DNA from: Oenanthe sinensis
Taxonomy: Eukaryota; Streptophyta; Magnoliopsida; Apiales; Apiaceae
NCBI GenBank assembly: GCA_028671895.1
Contig: CM053809.1
Coordinates: 4,385,501-4,449,500 of the forward strand
Length of the DNA stretch: 64,000 bases
Direction of reading: 5' to 3'
In this document: one piece after another, positions 45,181 to 56,864 of the stretch
Position numbering within the stretch: position 1 is the first letter of the stretch
How the letters are laid out: each line of letters opens with the position of its first letter
Program-made: the position numbers and the translations under genes
The notes under the pieces: model-generated
What the model saw: only the letters and a program-made list of their open reading frames with translations
Databases searched by the model: none
What the model was told of the DNA's origin: nothing

Positions 45181-48100
45181 ATGGATCGTTGACTGTAGCA
45201 TGTTGTCGATCACTAAAGATCTAGGTTCTGAGATGGAATCTTAGACAGGGTTTCAGTTAGGCCGTCACCCAACTCACCATGAGCAAATCCATGCACACGT
45301 GGCTCGTCGTCGGGGAATAACTCTTCTGAAATTGGAATCTCCTCCATTCCAGGAGTGACTGAAATCCCAACACCCTGATCCTCAAAAGACTCATCAAAAT
45401 GGTAAACAAAATGAATCATAGTCTACGAGTTGTTGCTCAGCTACTTTCAGCATTAACAATCTCCCCATATGCAAATCCATGCACTGGATCGTTGAATGTG
45501 GTATACATACTAGCAGCTATCTAAACATCAACCGACTCCCCATATGCAAATCCATGCACTGGATCGTTGACGGTGATATGCCTTTAAGTTTTGAGCGATC
45601 CATGTATTCCAGAATTTGAATTCCTGGGAGAGTAGACGTGTACAAACGTCTCTCTCAATCACCTGTGAAGATGAATTAACTCACTATTTTCAGTCATGGA
45701 AAACTGTTAGTGATTGCCTCTCAACATCAACAGATTGCTCTGCGGATGTGAAATCCCGTTAGGGAACTAGGACTGTTCCTCCTAGGAAGGTTGACAAGGA
45801 TTCTAATATATGGCAAGAAATCCAAGTTTCCCTCAAATACCTGTGAAGGTGGCTCAACAACTTCATTCACCATGAATGGTAAACAAAGAGGTTTAGGGGT
45901 TTTACCTATACCTCACAATGTGCACTTCTTGCAATGTGTCCTCACAATTGTAAGTTCCAAGAGAGGCTAGAGAACTGTTAGGTCCTATAACATCCCTTAG
46001 AAACAAAAACTTTAGGATTACTATCAGCGTGAATGCTTTTGGTGTGCTTGACTCATTACAAGGTGCTCTGGCTGACGAGCGAATTTTCAATGAAATCACC
46101 CTGTTGAGAGAGTTCATTCAGAAACGGTTGAATTGCCTTTTCAGCTCTGCATCCTTTTGAGAGAATACAGATGAGCTACAGTTACCTCAATTTGTATACT
46201 TCTTTTCTTCTCTGGAGGTAGAGCTGTGGGTGCACTTCCGACTTCATCCTTATTTGCTGCATCAAGTGCAGTTTCTCCCTTATCAACATCTAACTAACAT
46301 AAGTTCCTTATATCACCAAGGGTTGAAAGTTTGAATTAGAATGATAGTGTTTGGTACTAAGGCCTTGGTTAGAAATTGATGGATTATTCAACTTCTTGAC
46401 CTTCCCCTATAGCCACTAAGGCCAAGCCATTACAGCTAAATAGATAGAGTTGATCAGAGCTATATAAAATTTGGTAGAGTATGATTAAACTTATTCTCTA
46501 TTCCTTCTCAGAAATATAGCATCGGAGCAATGTGTCATCAAGAAACAATGCACCAGAGCTAAAATGTGGGAATTAATAAAGAATAGGTAAAAGAATATTA
46601 AGCCAAATTTCATAAACTCACAATTTTGAAAAAAAAGTTTAACAGATTAACAAAAGTGTTCTTTTGAATTTCTCTTAGACAAATATCCAATTGAAATTCA
46701 ACTCTTTTAACAAAAACATTTTGATTAACAACTCAAATCTATTTCATCTTGCTCACTGTATGTTTTCAGAAATTGTTTTGCAAATCATTCTTGTCTGATA
46801 TTATCTCAGATTTAAAACAAAAAAAATCGAATGAATGCTTTAGTCATACAGTCCAAGGCACTAATCTCAAAGCAAACAACCATTGTTTTAATACTACAGG
46901 TCAATGTGAAACAAACATTAACAAGAGTTTTGAAAAACGTTTTACCAATGATTGATACCTCAAGATCAAAACAATTTACTCAAATAAAATAGTCTGATAC
47001 CATGCAACCTAAGTTACAAGTTATCAAGTAACTTTATTTAAACAAATCGTGGAGAGAAAACAGTTTTCATTACAAAACATTTAGAGAGAGAGAGGATATA
47101 TGGTTTTGAAATAGAAAGATAATCCTCAAAAAATGTTCTCTTTCAAAGGAAAAAAAAAACTTTTAGTGGCTTTTCATTCTCTGGCAAATGAATGCATGTT
47201 TAGATAAAACATTTTTCACAAGAAATAGACAAGAAATTTCTTTATGCATTCAAGTTCTAAGAATGAAAAACATATGTTAATACTAATGAATTATCAAAGA
47301 TATGAGTGACAATACATTCAAAAGTACTAACATCATTCAATCATTTTGTAATAAAATGCATCTTACTACAAAATAATCAAGCACATAAGATACTTACATT
47401 ATGCTAGACAATTACCATTTGTCACTTGAAACAAACACATTTTGCAATATAGATCATGGTAATTCTAAAGCATAAAACACAAGCATCCGCTAAACACTGA
47501 ACATACATTGATCGAATGACAGCATTTAACTTCTTACACTACATCTTAACAATTATCACATAAGCATATTGAAAATACTCATGACAATCAGAATGTATGT
47601 AAGCTCGAGGTACTAGTTGCATCAGAGATCAAATACCTTTAAATATTAATGCTAAAATTTATGATCTTTGACAACCCCTCGCGATGTAGTAAATTTCTTT
47701 CAATATCAGTGTTTTTGAAATAATCTTTTTGTCACTTAGTGCAGAAATTCTAAGTGACATCACTAATATCAAAAGAATGACAACTAATATTAATGGATTT
47801 TGCAAAAGACATGAATTACATCACTTAAACTACATATTAAGTGGTTCAATTAATATTAGCATTAAACAATTAGAAGTAAAGAAAATTACGACTAACTATC
47901 ATTAACTGATATAAGTCAATAACTTTAAATATAACTAATTAAAGCATACAAATACTTATGTTGAACCATTTGATACATATAGCATGAATAACATATGACA
48001 GCACAAAGTACGAGGTCCTGGATATAAATTGACTATACAAAGAGATGCTACATTGTTTGGTCCCTAGGTCCCGGGTGATCATAGGTAATTTCATAGCGAT

Positions 48101-48600
48101 AATATTGAGTCCCGGGTGGTCACACGCCAAACATTAATCAGTTCCTAGAGATCGTAGACATCTAAATAGCATGAACACTCTCTATTAACATTACATTTAA
48201 ATAAATCAATATTAGACTAGAGTGACATACCTTAGTCAATAGAGCTTTTACTGGTGTATGATCGTTGAATTAACAATTACTCCTCTTTGCCCTAGAGATC
48301 GAACGTTTACTCCTTTCGAGATTGAACGTTTACTCCTTTTGGACAGGAATAACTTTTCAGCTACCAGTTAACATTGTTCCTCGAAACAATACCACGCTCA
48401 TCCAGACGGAAACTGCATTACCTTCAACACCCAAATATTTCCTTGTAGATATTGGTCTTGGCAGCAGCTTCACTAAACTCAGCACTCTAGAAACCAGTAG
48501 TCCTAACACTAGCAGAGTAGAACCTTCAAATAAAACTCCGAACTACCCTTCAGCTTCTGTATCAATACCAAGTCTTCATATGGATTGATTCCTTGTGCTA
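45181..48600 (-). other. non-coding internal region
   Basis: No ORF of note. Contains a repeated phrase CCCCATATGCAAATCCATGC (45462 and 45537), a segment 46740-47300 homologous to 63320-63830 in reverse orientation, and a hairpin GTCACTTAG ... CTAAGTGAC at about 47731-47757. The plus-strand frame 48322-48588 is not supported. Confidence 0.65.
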
Positions 48601-51060
48601 AGTGTATCTGCCTCTGGTTCAATTGAGTTAGTTCCTTGATTCGAACCCTACTCAATCTTGATTAGTTAGTGCATCTTCAGTCTTCATTGAATTCACTCAG
48701 AAAAACTAATGAAATACACTTATACATGCACGACCAATCACTACTCTACTACCCAGATTCATCAAGAACTGACTCTAGGAAATGTTGTTACACAAAACCC
48801 TTTGTCATGACAGATGTGTCCTTAATGTTTCCTTAGATATTCAGTGGGTAGAGTAGTCTTCTTCAAATATGATTGAGATCATCTTGCATTATTTTTAAAT
48901 TGATAATTTCCTTTCTAATATGCAATCACTCAATCTGGATCACTCAGTGCTCCTAAGAATCTCAACTCTTACTCAATGAGCACTGCTAGCCTTTGAACAT
49001 CAAACACGACTAGTTGATCCAACTTACTGATGCTCCCCCTGTGATGCTGCTTGCAGCTTTTCTTCATCTGGTGTCATCTGATCTTGAGCCCTAAACAGGA
49101 TGTCAACCTTTAGAAATTCAGAGCTAAAATCAAACGAATGCTAGGGAGCTTGATGATGTTGTTCACTGCATCTAGATCATCTTAAATCAATCACAGACTC
49201 TGTGTAAGCTCTTAACTCCAAATAAGATAGCCTTCCATCACACCATGTGACTTCAGGCATGATTAATCTTACTTGATGTCTTCTCTTTACATTTGCTGAT
49301 TAGACTTGCTGTGTCAACTGATTCAGCCGTAGTGAATAGGAAACCTTAAGTCTATCCATTATCCTTGTAATTTCACTCAAGGTCTGGATTTCCCTATTAA
49401 CTCCTCCATTTGGTCATGAAGTCCGAAAACTGAACTTTACTCTAGAATACTCCTTTCAGTGCAGACATAACATAGAACTTCATTCGTCAACAAATTCCAT
49501 TACCTGCCCTCAAAGTGTTCTTATAGCAATCTGCCTAATCCTTTGAATGTGATTAATCACTGAGATGCTTCATCTATCGAATGCATAAACAAACACCAAA
49601 ACTAAACAGGGTAGCCTTTGACTTGACTTCCCTTCAACTGACATACTTCACTAATGTCCTTCTTAAAAGAATTTCATTAGAAGTAGTCCTTTCTCACCAA
49701 CTTCATCTTTACCGTCGAATCCGTTATCTTGATAAACCAAGTATTAGTTGATAAACCAAGTGTGAGAGCATCACTTGTTGTTGCAGCTAACTCCATTCTG
49801 ATAAACTTCAACGAATAGTTGACTTCATCATAAACATTACATTTCGTGTCAGCAATAACCTCACTTCCAGTACAGTGAGCTTCTATTTCTCTTGACCCCG
49901 ATCAATACTTTTCATCCTCGAACTGATATTAGGAAACCCTTCGCAAAGAATTCCCTAGGTCTTCCTTAATATTGTGCTTCAGATCATTCAAGAAAAATAG
50001 GTAACCTTGCTTAACCATTTGAATACCAAAGCAAAAGTAGTTACATGCCTCGAGCATGAAAATGTCAGAGATATATAACTTGTACATGTTGAAAGATACT
50101 CTGCATTCACAAATGATTAAGACACGTGGTCCTCAATTTGATTGAGCCCAAGGGTTAGAGATATTTCTAAACATAGTTAACAACAAAGCATTCCAGTTCA
50201 ACATGCTCATTCTTATCTGACTGATCACTCCTCATATATATCAGCCTCAACAAGTAGTCTTGGCTATGAGCTCAGTGATCCCAACCTAACTTAAGGTGGA
50301 CTAGCAGTCTATAAGAATCATGTCGTACATATATGTAGTCATAGAAGAATCAATCACTCAGATTCCTAATTCTTCTAAATCACCTTTGTTGTTCACTTTA
50401 ACATTATATTATCTCTAATTACCTGAGTCAGTTTAAATTTAAAAAATTAATTCATGATTTATTATACTGACCCCTAGGCAATTCCCAAATTAGAAACAAA
50501 CTCATCTTAACAAGCACATGATCAAATATAACATTTAATATAACCATGCGAGTATAAACAGATTATTGACAATGTAAACATCAAGGCACTTAGCATGCAA
50601 CAAATACTCTTTCCGGTAAATGTACCCCTACAAATACCTAAGACTATATATGCTAACATGATCAATTATCGTAAAGCAAGCATTAAATCACACAAGATCT
50701 AATCATGAAGTCAAATACTGATAAACAAGCAACACTAACAAACTAGCATAAGTTATCTAATTTATATAGAAATCAAGGTGAGACGTGCATTACATCAAAC
50801 TTATAATATAATGCAGTTCAGCACTTAATACTCTATAATTGAATCAAACAAGTATAAACTAGTTAGAAAGTATACCTGAGCGATGCTTAGCATTCCATCT
50901 CGAGTGATAATCAATTGATCCAAATCAATTTCCATTCTACTGACACTCATGGAAGTATCCTTGCATTTGACCTCAATAACAAATGATGTTCCTGCTTCAA
51001 CCCAAACTGATACTTGATTGTTCTGCTTAAAGACCCCGACATAGAATGTCTCATGTTCTG
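48601..51060 (-). pseudogene. strongly decayed pol remnant in the non-coding element
   Basis: On the minus strand this aligns in order with 58140-60000 of the plus strand: for example the words GGTGAGAAAGGACTACTTCT (49669-49688), CTCTCACACTTGG, AGGGAATTCTTTGCGAAGGG (49938-49957) and CAAATGCAAGGATA-type sequence near 50975. The plus-strand relative still translates in pieces as GAG-pre-integrase (LVRGLL-, EGHFEVCHIGKS-). Here the indels differ and no frame longer than 40 codons follows pol. It cannot supply protein. Extent toward 48600 is uncertain. Confidence 0.6.
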
Positions 51061-51429
51061 CTTGAAAAGATCACTCTTCTTTGTATGTGTAGCAATAACC
51101 CCTTGATTATCATATGTCAGTGATAATCAAACCTTGTGTATTTCTGCCACTGATGTCCTTTAACCAAATCTTCAATTGTTGTTTTGGTTCTTTGACCGAT
51201 AAACTGAATTCCTTTTCAAAATCCCGAATTCTTCAGATATTGATTCGAAAACCACTGATCGAAGACTCTTCCCTAAATGAACTAATCCCCTTTCAATAAC
51301 CAAATGATCCACTGAGTAGACCGATGTAGAAATACATCTCCAATGGTAAGATCAGGTCTCAACTCCATTAGAATGTTCTTCAGTCAGTTCGTTTGTCCTC
51401 AACGAACGAAGAATCAACTCCTGTTGTTT

Positions 51430-52330
51430 CGTTTAATAAAACATTTTGTTCAAACAGAAGTATTTAATTTTTTAGGAATTTAAATAATCAAAATAAATTG
51501 AAAATGCATTTTTGATAAATAATAATAAATTTCTCAATTTCAAATTATAAATAAAATAAAATTCGAAAAGAAAGTTTTGATATAGAGATAACAAAATTTT
51601 CAAGGTATATTAAATAATCCTGAAAAAGAAATTATTTCAAATCAAAATTAATTTCCAAAGAATTTTATAGAATTTATAATCCAAAACAGTTTTAATTATA
51701 ATTAAAATAAAACAAATTGAAAATATAAGTTTGATATAAAAATAATAAATTTTCAAGTCATCTTAGATATTCTTGAAGATAAATTATTTCAACCAAAATG
51801 ATTTTCCAAAAAGTTTTATGAGATTTATAATTAAAACTTCCAAGCTTAAATTATAATTAAAATAAAACAACTCGAAAACATAATTTTGAAATAGAAATAC
51901 TAAATTCTCAAAACATTTAAAATATTCATGAAAATAAATTATTTCAATCCAAAAAAATATTTTCCAAAGAGTTTTATAAAATTTGTAATTAAAGTTTTAT
52001 GAAAAATAAATTATTAAACCTCAAAAATAATTCTCAAAATACTTTTAAGAATATTAAACTCAAAAGAAATTAAATTGGATTTTAAGATTAATTTTAGTTT
52101 TCAAATTAATCAAATTCTTAACTAAGAATATTAAAAATATAAAATATTTGACTCTAAAATTGAAAAGAAAATAAAATATTTTCCAAGATGTAAGATAAAC
52201 TTGAAAAATAAATTATTTAAATTTAAAAATTATTTTCAAAATATTTTATATAATTAAATTCAAATTTAATTATTAAATTAATTATTAAACTAAAAATGAT
52301 TTGCGAGAAAAACAATTTTTGTTTTAAATA
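51430..52330 (-). repeat. AT-rich degenerate ~155 bp tandem repeat in the leader
   Basis: Four to five diverged units; landmark AAATTATTTCAA...ATTTTCCAAAGAGTTTTATA recurs near 51630, 51785, 51942 and 52210 with related words between. AT content is very high. Confidence 0.7.
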
Positions 52331-52374
52331 AAAGTTAAACTATGTAGCCATGTGTCATGTTGAAACAGCCCTCT

Positions 52375-52948
52375 AAGTAGAACTTCTACATAGGAATGTT
52401 CTACATAGACTCTATCTCGAACACCAAGTAGAACTTCTACATAGGAATGTTCTACATAGACTCTATCTCGAACACCAAGTAGAACTTCTACATAGGAATG
52501 TTCTACATAGACTCTATCTCGAACACCAAGTAGACCTTCTACATAGGAATGTTCTACATAGGCTCTATCTCGAACACCAAGTAGAACTTCTACATAGGAA
52601 TGTTCTACATAGGCTCTATCTAGAACATTAAGTAGAACTTCTGACTAAAAAAATATTTCTAACTCCAGAATTTCTACTTAGGTTCTATCTAGAACATTAA
52701 GTAGAACTTCTAGATAGGAATTTCTACTTAGGCTCTATCTAGAACATTAAGTAGAACTTCTGACTTAGAAAATATTTCTAACTCCAGAATTTCTACTTAG
52801 GTTCTATCTAGAACATTAAGTAGAACTTCTAGATAGGAATTTCTACTTAGGCTCTATCTAGAACATTAAGTAGAACTTCTGACTTAGAAAATATTTCTAA
52901 CTCCAGAATTTCTACTTAGGTTCTATCTAGAACATTAAGTAGAACTTA
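52375..52948 (-). repeat. two-block minisatellite in the leader of the non-coding element
   Basis: Block 1: five 51-bp units from 52375, 52426, 52477, 52528 and 52579, nearly identical. Block 2 (52630-52948): alternating ~69 and ~50 bp units forming a ~119-bp higher-order repeat, 2.6 copies. Every block-1 unit contains the odd palindrome GTAGAACTTCTAC; block-2 short units have inverted arms AAGTAGAA / TTCTACTT. It ends about 90 bp from the primer site. Confidence 0.94.
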
Positions 52949-53040
52949 AAAAATTCTGGATGCCTAGTGAACCAAACGTACCCTCTTTAATCTCAAAAAA
53001 TAAAAATAGATCCAATCGATTTGTATGTCAATCGAGTAGC

Positions 53041-53052
53041 TCTGATACCAAT
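53041..53052 (-). promoter_or_regulatory. primer binding site of the non-coding element
   Basis: The minus strand reads AT then TGGTATCAGAGC next to the LTR end (the match spans 53039-53050). Same initiator-Met type as in the SIRE-like coding elements. Confidence 0.92.
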
Positions 53053-54504
53053 TGTTGGGTCCCGGAGATCGTAGAGGGGGGGTGAATACGATTCCCAAAT
53101 TAAAAATATGACTTTTAAATATATTTGGGACAACATAAAGATTACTTTGGTTCAAACCCAGATACTGTTCATCATCTTCTTCAACCTCAACAACACCATT
53201 AAAATAACCAAGAAAATGAACGGTAAATCATCCAAAACACACAACACAACAAGATCCAAGAATATAACTTTATATTCATTGAAGTGGGGTAGATGCTACA
53301 AACAAGTTCAAGAACATAAGCTCAAGAACACAACAAAGAAGTGATTTTTGTCTCCTCTAAAACTATTACATTTTGTAGATCTAGGAGACAAAAATCAGCC
53401 CTATCTTCTATACAAGATTTAGCAAGTGTTTACAATAGAAAGATAGAGGAGTGGTATGATAAAGAAAATCATGGCCCCAAAATATTAAAGTATTAGTTCG
53501 GCCATGGGGGAGAGAATAATTTCTCTCTCTCCCCCCTTTTCTTTCTCATCCGAATTCTTTTCTTAAGATAAAGACTTGGATTCTTTTTGTATATAGAAAA
53601 AGGGATTGCTTTTTGCTTTTCCACCTTTTACTCTTGTCCACTCAAATCTTATCTTCAAAGTCATGTGCCAAGCATGCATTTGGAAATATTTAATGTAAAA
53701 GTAATATTTAAATAAATATATATAATATAAATAAAGAATGTCTTTATTTATAAAATATATAAATAATTAAATAAATACTTTATTTAATTAAATTCAATAT
53801 TTCCATTCCACTCTTCAATTTGTGTAGACTTCCTTATCCAAATACTTGGCCCCGTATACGTGACTCCACCACGTCCAAGTATTTGGCCTTCTAATCTGTG
53901 AAGCTTTAGTAAGATCCAATCAGGTTGTGCCGTCTGTCCCTTATCCATTAGGCTGGCATTTCTCCAACACTGATTTACCACCTTTGTTGATCCTCTACAT
54001 GACTCAAGAAAACCAACAACTTTAGAATGATTAAAACCATATTAATCGACGAGAGCTTGCCTCCAATGTCCTGACACTTTATACAACGGTCTGGTTCATA
54101 AGTGACTAGTCTTGATAGGGGCTCTTGATTCAGAACATGATTCCACATTCTTCTTTGCAAACCTTACTTGTTGCTTCGATTGTAATGCACTAAAATCGTC
54201 ATAGACTAAGACAATCTTCTGTAGCTTCCACATCCTTGAATAGATGTCAACATCTTTTATTCTCCACTGAGGCCTGAACATGTTAATGAACTTCTTCCAG
54301 TGAGCTTCAAGTCTGTAGATGATCCTTTGATACTTTGTCTTAACTGAACTCTGTGATCCAAGATTTCTGTGCACCTGCATATTATTACATGTCATGTTCT
54401 ATTGTTGAGTTATCATCAACCATTACATAGAGATTACATTTAGCATTCTTAGTACACATGAAAGTGCAGTGAGTTACTTCCCTTCACTCCTATCTCCCCT
54501 TTCA
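53053..54504 (-). repeat. 5' LTR of the non-coding element (1452 bp)
   Basis: Nearly identical to 42103-43556; differences are about twelve substitutions, mostly transitions, and a few bases in a CT run near 53521-53536. Confidence 0.96.
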
Positions 54505-55317
54505 GAGAATGAGGACTTAAACACTAAGTTTCTAAGGGCTCTACCTGAAGAATGGGATTTGTAGACATGCTTGATAAGAGATAGAGCTGATCTTGAAGAC
54601 ATGTCTCTGGTTGAAGTGTATGGAAAGATGAAGACTCATGACTTGGAGTTACAACAGAGAAAGAACAAAAAAAGTGGCAAGGCAAAATTAGTTGCCTTTA
54701 ATGTTGAGACAAAGTTTGTGAAAGCTAAGGAACAAATCCCCACAGTCTCAAAGGGAAAAGGAAAAGTTGTGATGTTGAAGGAAAGTAGCGAGTCAGAGTT
54801 TGAAGAAAACTCTGATCATGAATCCACAGAATCTGATATGATGGAAATGGTTGTTATGATTGTAAAAGGTTTCAAAAAGATGAAGTGCATGAAGTTCAGG
54901 AAACAGGGAAAGTTTCAGAAGAAGTCTAGAAATTCTGAGAGCAAGGAGAAGTTTAGAAAGGGAGAAGGCAAAGAAGGGAAGTCAAAAACACTTGACAAAT
55001 CAAAGGTCAAGTGTTACAAATGTAACAAGATGGAACATTATGCAACTGAGTGCAGGAGCAAGGAAGCTGGAAAGGAACTCATAACATCCAAGAAAGATTG
55101 GATGGACTCCTCAGAGTTTGATGAGGAAGTAAACTATGCTCTCATGGCAAACACTGAGACTCTCACTTCAAACTCTGATAAGGTACCAGATTCAATTTTT
55201 AACACAGACACTGATAATATCTATGAAATAAAATCTTTTCTTAGAAGACAAAGAACTGTCGTTCGACTGTACAGGAAATGGTATAACAAAGGTGGATCTT
55301 TCTGCAAGGAAATTGCA
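54505..55317 (+). pseudogene. gag of plus-strand SIRE-like element, second part
   Basis: Continues gag after the insertion: NEDLNTKFLRALPEEWDL, a TAG (usual Gln), then frame 54571-55320 with DRADLEDMSLVEVYGKMKTH, Lys/Glu-rich region, CCHC knuckle CYKCNKMEHYATEC (about residues 148-161 of that frame) and DWMDSSEFDEEVNYALMANT, the SIRE-type gag tail similar to the one at 7330-7390 (minus). It runs into a stop at 55318. Order and spacing agree with the minus-strand SIRE element but sequence differs, so it is another family of the lineage. Confidence 0.85.
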
Positions 55318-56421
55318 TAATTTCTTTCGAACTTACTGTTCGAGAAGAAACTGCTATAGAATCGGCTGCATGTCAGTTTTAAAAATCACTCTCGAGAATG
55401 AAAGACTAAAATCTGAAATTTAAAAGTTATATGTTAAGAATGATTTCCTTGAATATGAACTTATGCACATGTTAGACACTACAAAAACTGTGAAAAATCT
55501 TTATACATGCAAACTCAGCTAGAAATTTAGGTTACTTATCTAAAAGCTGAGATAACCAAAGAAAAGGAGACTTTCAGAGTTTGGACAAACTCTGGTAAGA
55601 AAGTTTAAGAAATCTTGTCTGATAAGAACTGGACATCTGCTCTAGGTTCTGAGTTTGATAGTAAAAAGAAAAATGGTAAGAAAGCTGTTAATACACAAAC
55701 TGGAGTTAATGTAAAACTGAATAAACTTATTAACTTTGTTAGGTCCAGTACTGAAGCAGAGTCTTCTGACAATTCCTCTAATAACTCCAAGGATGAAAAG
55801 AGTAGTGTGTCTGAGAATAAACCAGTAAATATTGGTTTACTTTCTCAAAAACAACTAAAGGAAAAGATAAAATTTGTCACAAACAAGAATAAGCCTAAAA
55901 GAGTAAAAAGAAATAGGAATGGAAAGGTAGGAATATCTAAGGAGACTGATTATAAGAATATTCTTGATGCACCTAGAAAGACCTATTTCACTTGTGGTAA
56001 TTCTAATCATCTTGCTATTGACTGCAAACAGAATAAAAAGAAAGAACCTGAGAGTCCTAGATCAGGAGTTAGGAAATAGACTATATATAGGCCATATTTT
56101 TATTATGTAGTTTATGGTATTCTATTTACACTTGTACAGAATATCATTATCTGTATTTCAATTATTATGAACTGTTGCCTCATTTAAAAAAGACTCCCGT
56201 TTCTGCTACATATGTTTCAAAACAAGAGCATGTTATAAAAGCTGATAGAAGACAACCAAACTCTGAATATGAAAACTCTGTTAACTTAAACTCTAATAAA
56301 GTTACTTCTGCTACAAAAGTTAACAATGTTATAAAGAAAGGATCCAAACTTATTTGGGTCCTCAAAAACTCTAATTAAGTTGCATATATGATTGTAGGGA
56401 AACAGGAAAAACATCTTAGTA
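55318..56421 (+). pseudogene. gag C-terminal region with second zinc knuckle
   Basis: Equivalent of the coiled-coil section at 6081-7319. 55318-55600 is shifted and full of stops. Frame 55615-56079 has a Lys/Ser-rich stretch (SSTEAESSDNSSNNSKDEKS) and a knuckle FTCGNSNHLAIDC in which the first cysteine is tyrosine. Frame 56175-56378 ends LIWVLKNSN, resembling the WVPK element before protease. The MITE inserted right after, at the protease. Confidence 0.72.
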
Positions 56422-56668
56422 CTCCCTCTGTCCCATTGGATTGTTTACATTTTTTAGAGAGTGTCTGCACGCATTTTAAGGTGCATATAAAGTATAGTTG
56501 TATAACTTATTTTAAAAAGTTTCTTTTTTGGTATAAAAATTTAACAATCCTATTTTTTATACAAAACTTTTTTTAAAAAAATAATTTATGAATTTATCTT
56601 TAAAATGCACCTTAAAATTCGTTCGGATACTCTAAAAAAATGTAAACAATGCAATGGGACAGATGGAG
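56422..56668. mobile_element. Stowaway-like MITE (247 bp)
   Basis: Starts CTCCCTCTGTCCC and ends GGGACAGATGGAG, with long terminal inverted repeats of about 63 bp (56422-56485 and 56606-56668) and an AT-rich centre. Flanked by TA on both sides (56420-56421, 56669-56670). These are the hallmarks of Stowaway (Tc1/mariner-related) MITEs. Removing it with one TA rejoins the protease frame ending in VIDSGC. Confidence 0.95.
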
Positions 56669-56864
56669 TAATTGATAGTGGATGTTCTGCACACATGACA
56701 GAAAACAAATCCCTGATTTCAGAGTTTGGGGAGAAGGCTGACCTAACAGTATCTTATAGAGATGGCAACATAGGAAGAACAATGGATACGACAATATTAT
56801 CATTGGAAATGTCAACATTGAAAATGTAGCTCTGGTTGAAGGACTCAAGCACAATCTTTTAAGT
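56669..56864 (+). pseudogene. copia aspartic protease of plus-strand element
   Basis: VIDSGCSAHMTENKSLISEF directly after the MITE; the Asp-Ser-Gly active site is intact. The frame ends with a frameshift near 56780 and continues in another frame with [17 protein letters not shown], the normal end of the protease/start of pre-integrase block. Confidence 0.85.

Larger units (their letters stand above)
42103..54504 (-). mobile_element. young non-autonomous LTR element (LARD-type, 12.4 kb)
   Basis: Complete: LTRs 42103-43556 and 53053-54504, primer site, polypurine tract, 5-bp duplication GAGAA. LTRs differ at about a dozen positions over 1.45 kb, so about 99% identity. The 9.5 kb internal region has no ORF above about 90 codons with any domain. 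By eye its middle (about 48600-51050, minus strand) is homologous to the decayed pol at 58140-61000, and 46500-47300 is homologous to 63300-64000. It carries two tandem arrays next to the primer site. A non-coding element that inserted recently must have used proteins of another element. Confidence 0.9.

Noticed and set aside
48322..48588. 88-codon plus-strand frame with Ser/Thr/Pro-rich sequence
   Set aside because: Antisense to a non-coding element interior, no domain, no support from the relative at 58131-64000.
52375..52948. CRISPR-like spaced repeats
   Set aside because: Units are contiguous tandem repeats without unique spacers, inside a plant LTR element; it is a minisatellite.
55605..55790. 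Minus-strand frame opposite gag C-terminal region
   Set aside because: Shadow of Ser/Asp/Lys-rich coding sequence on the plus strand.
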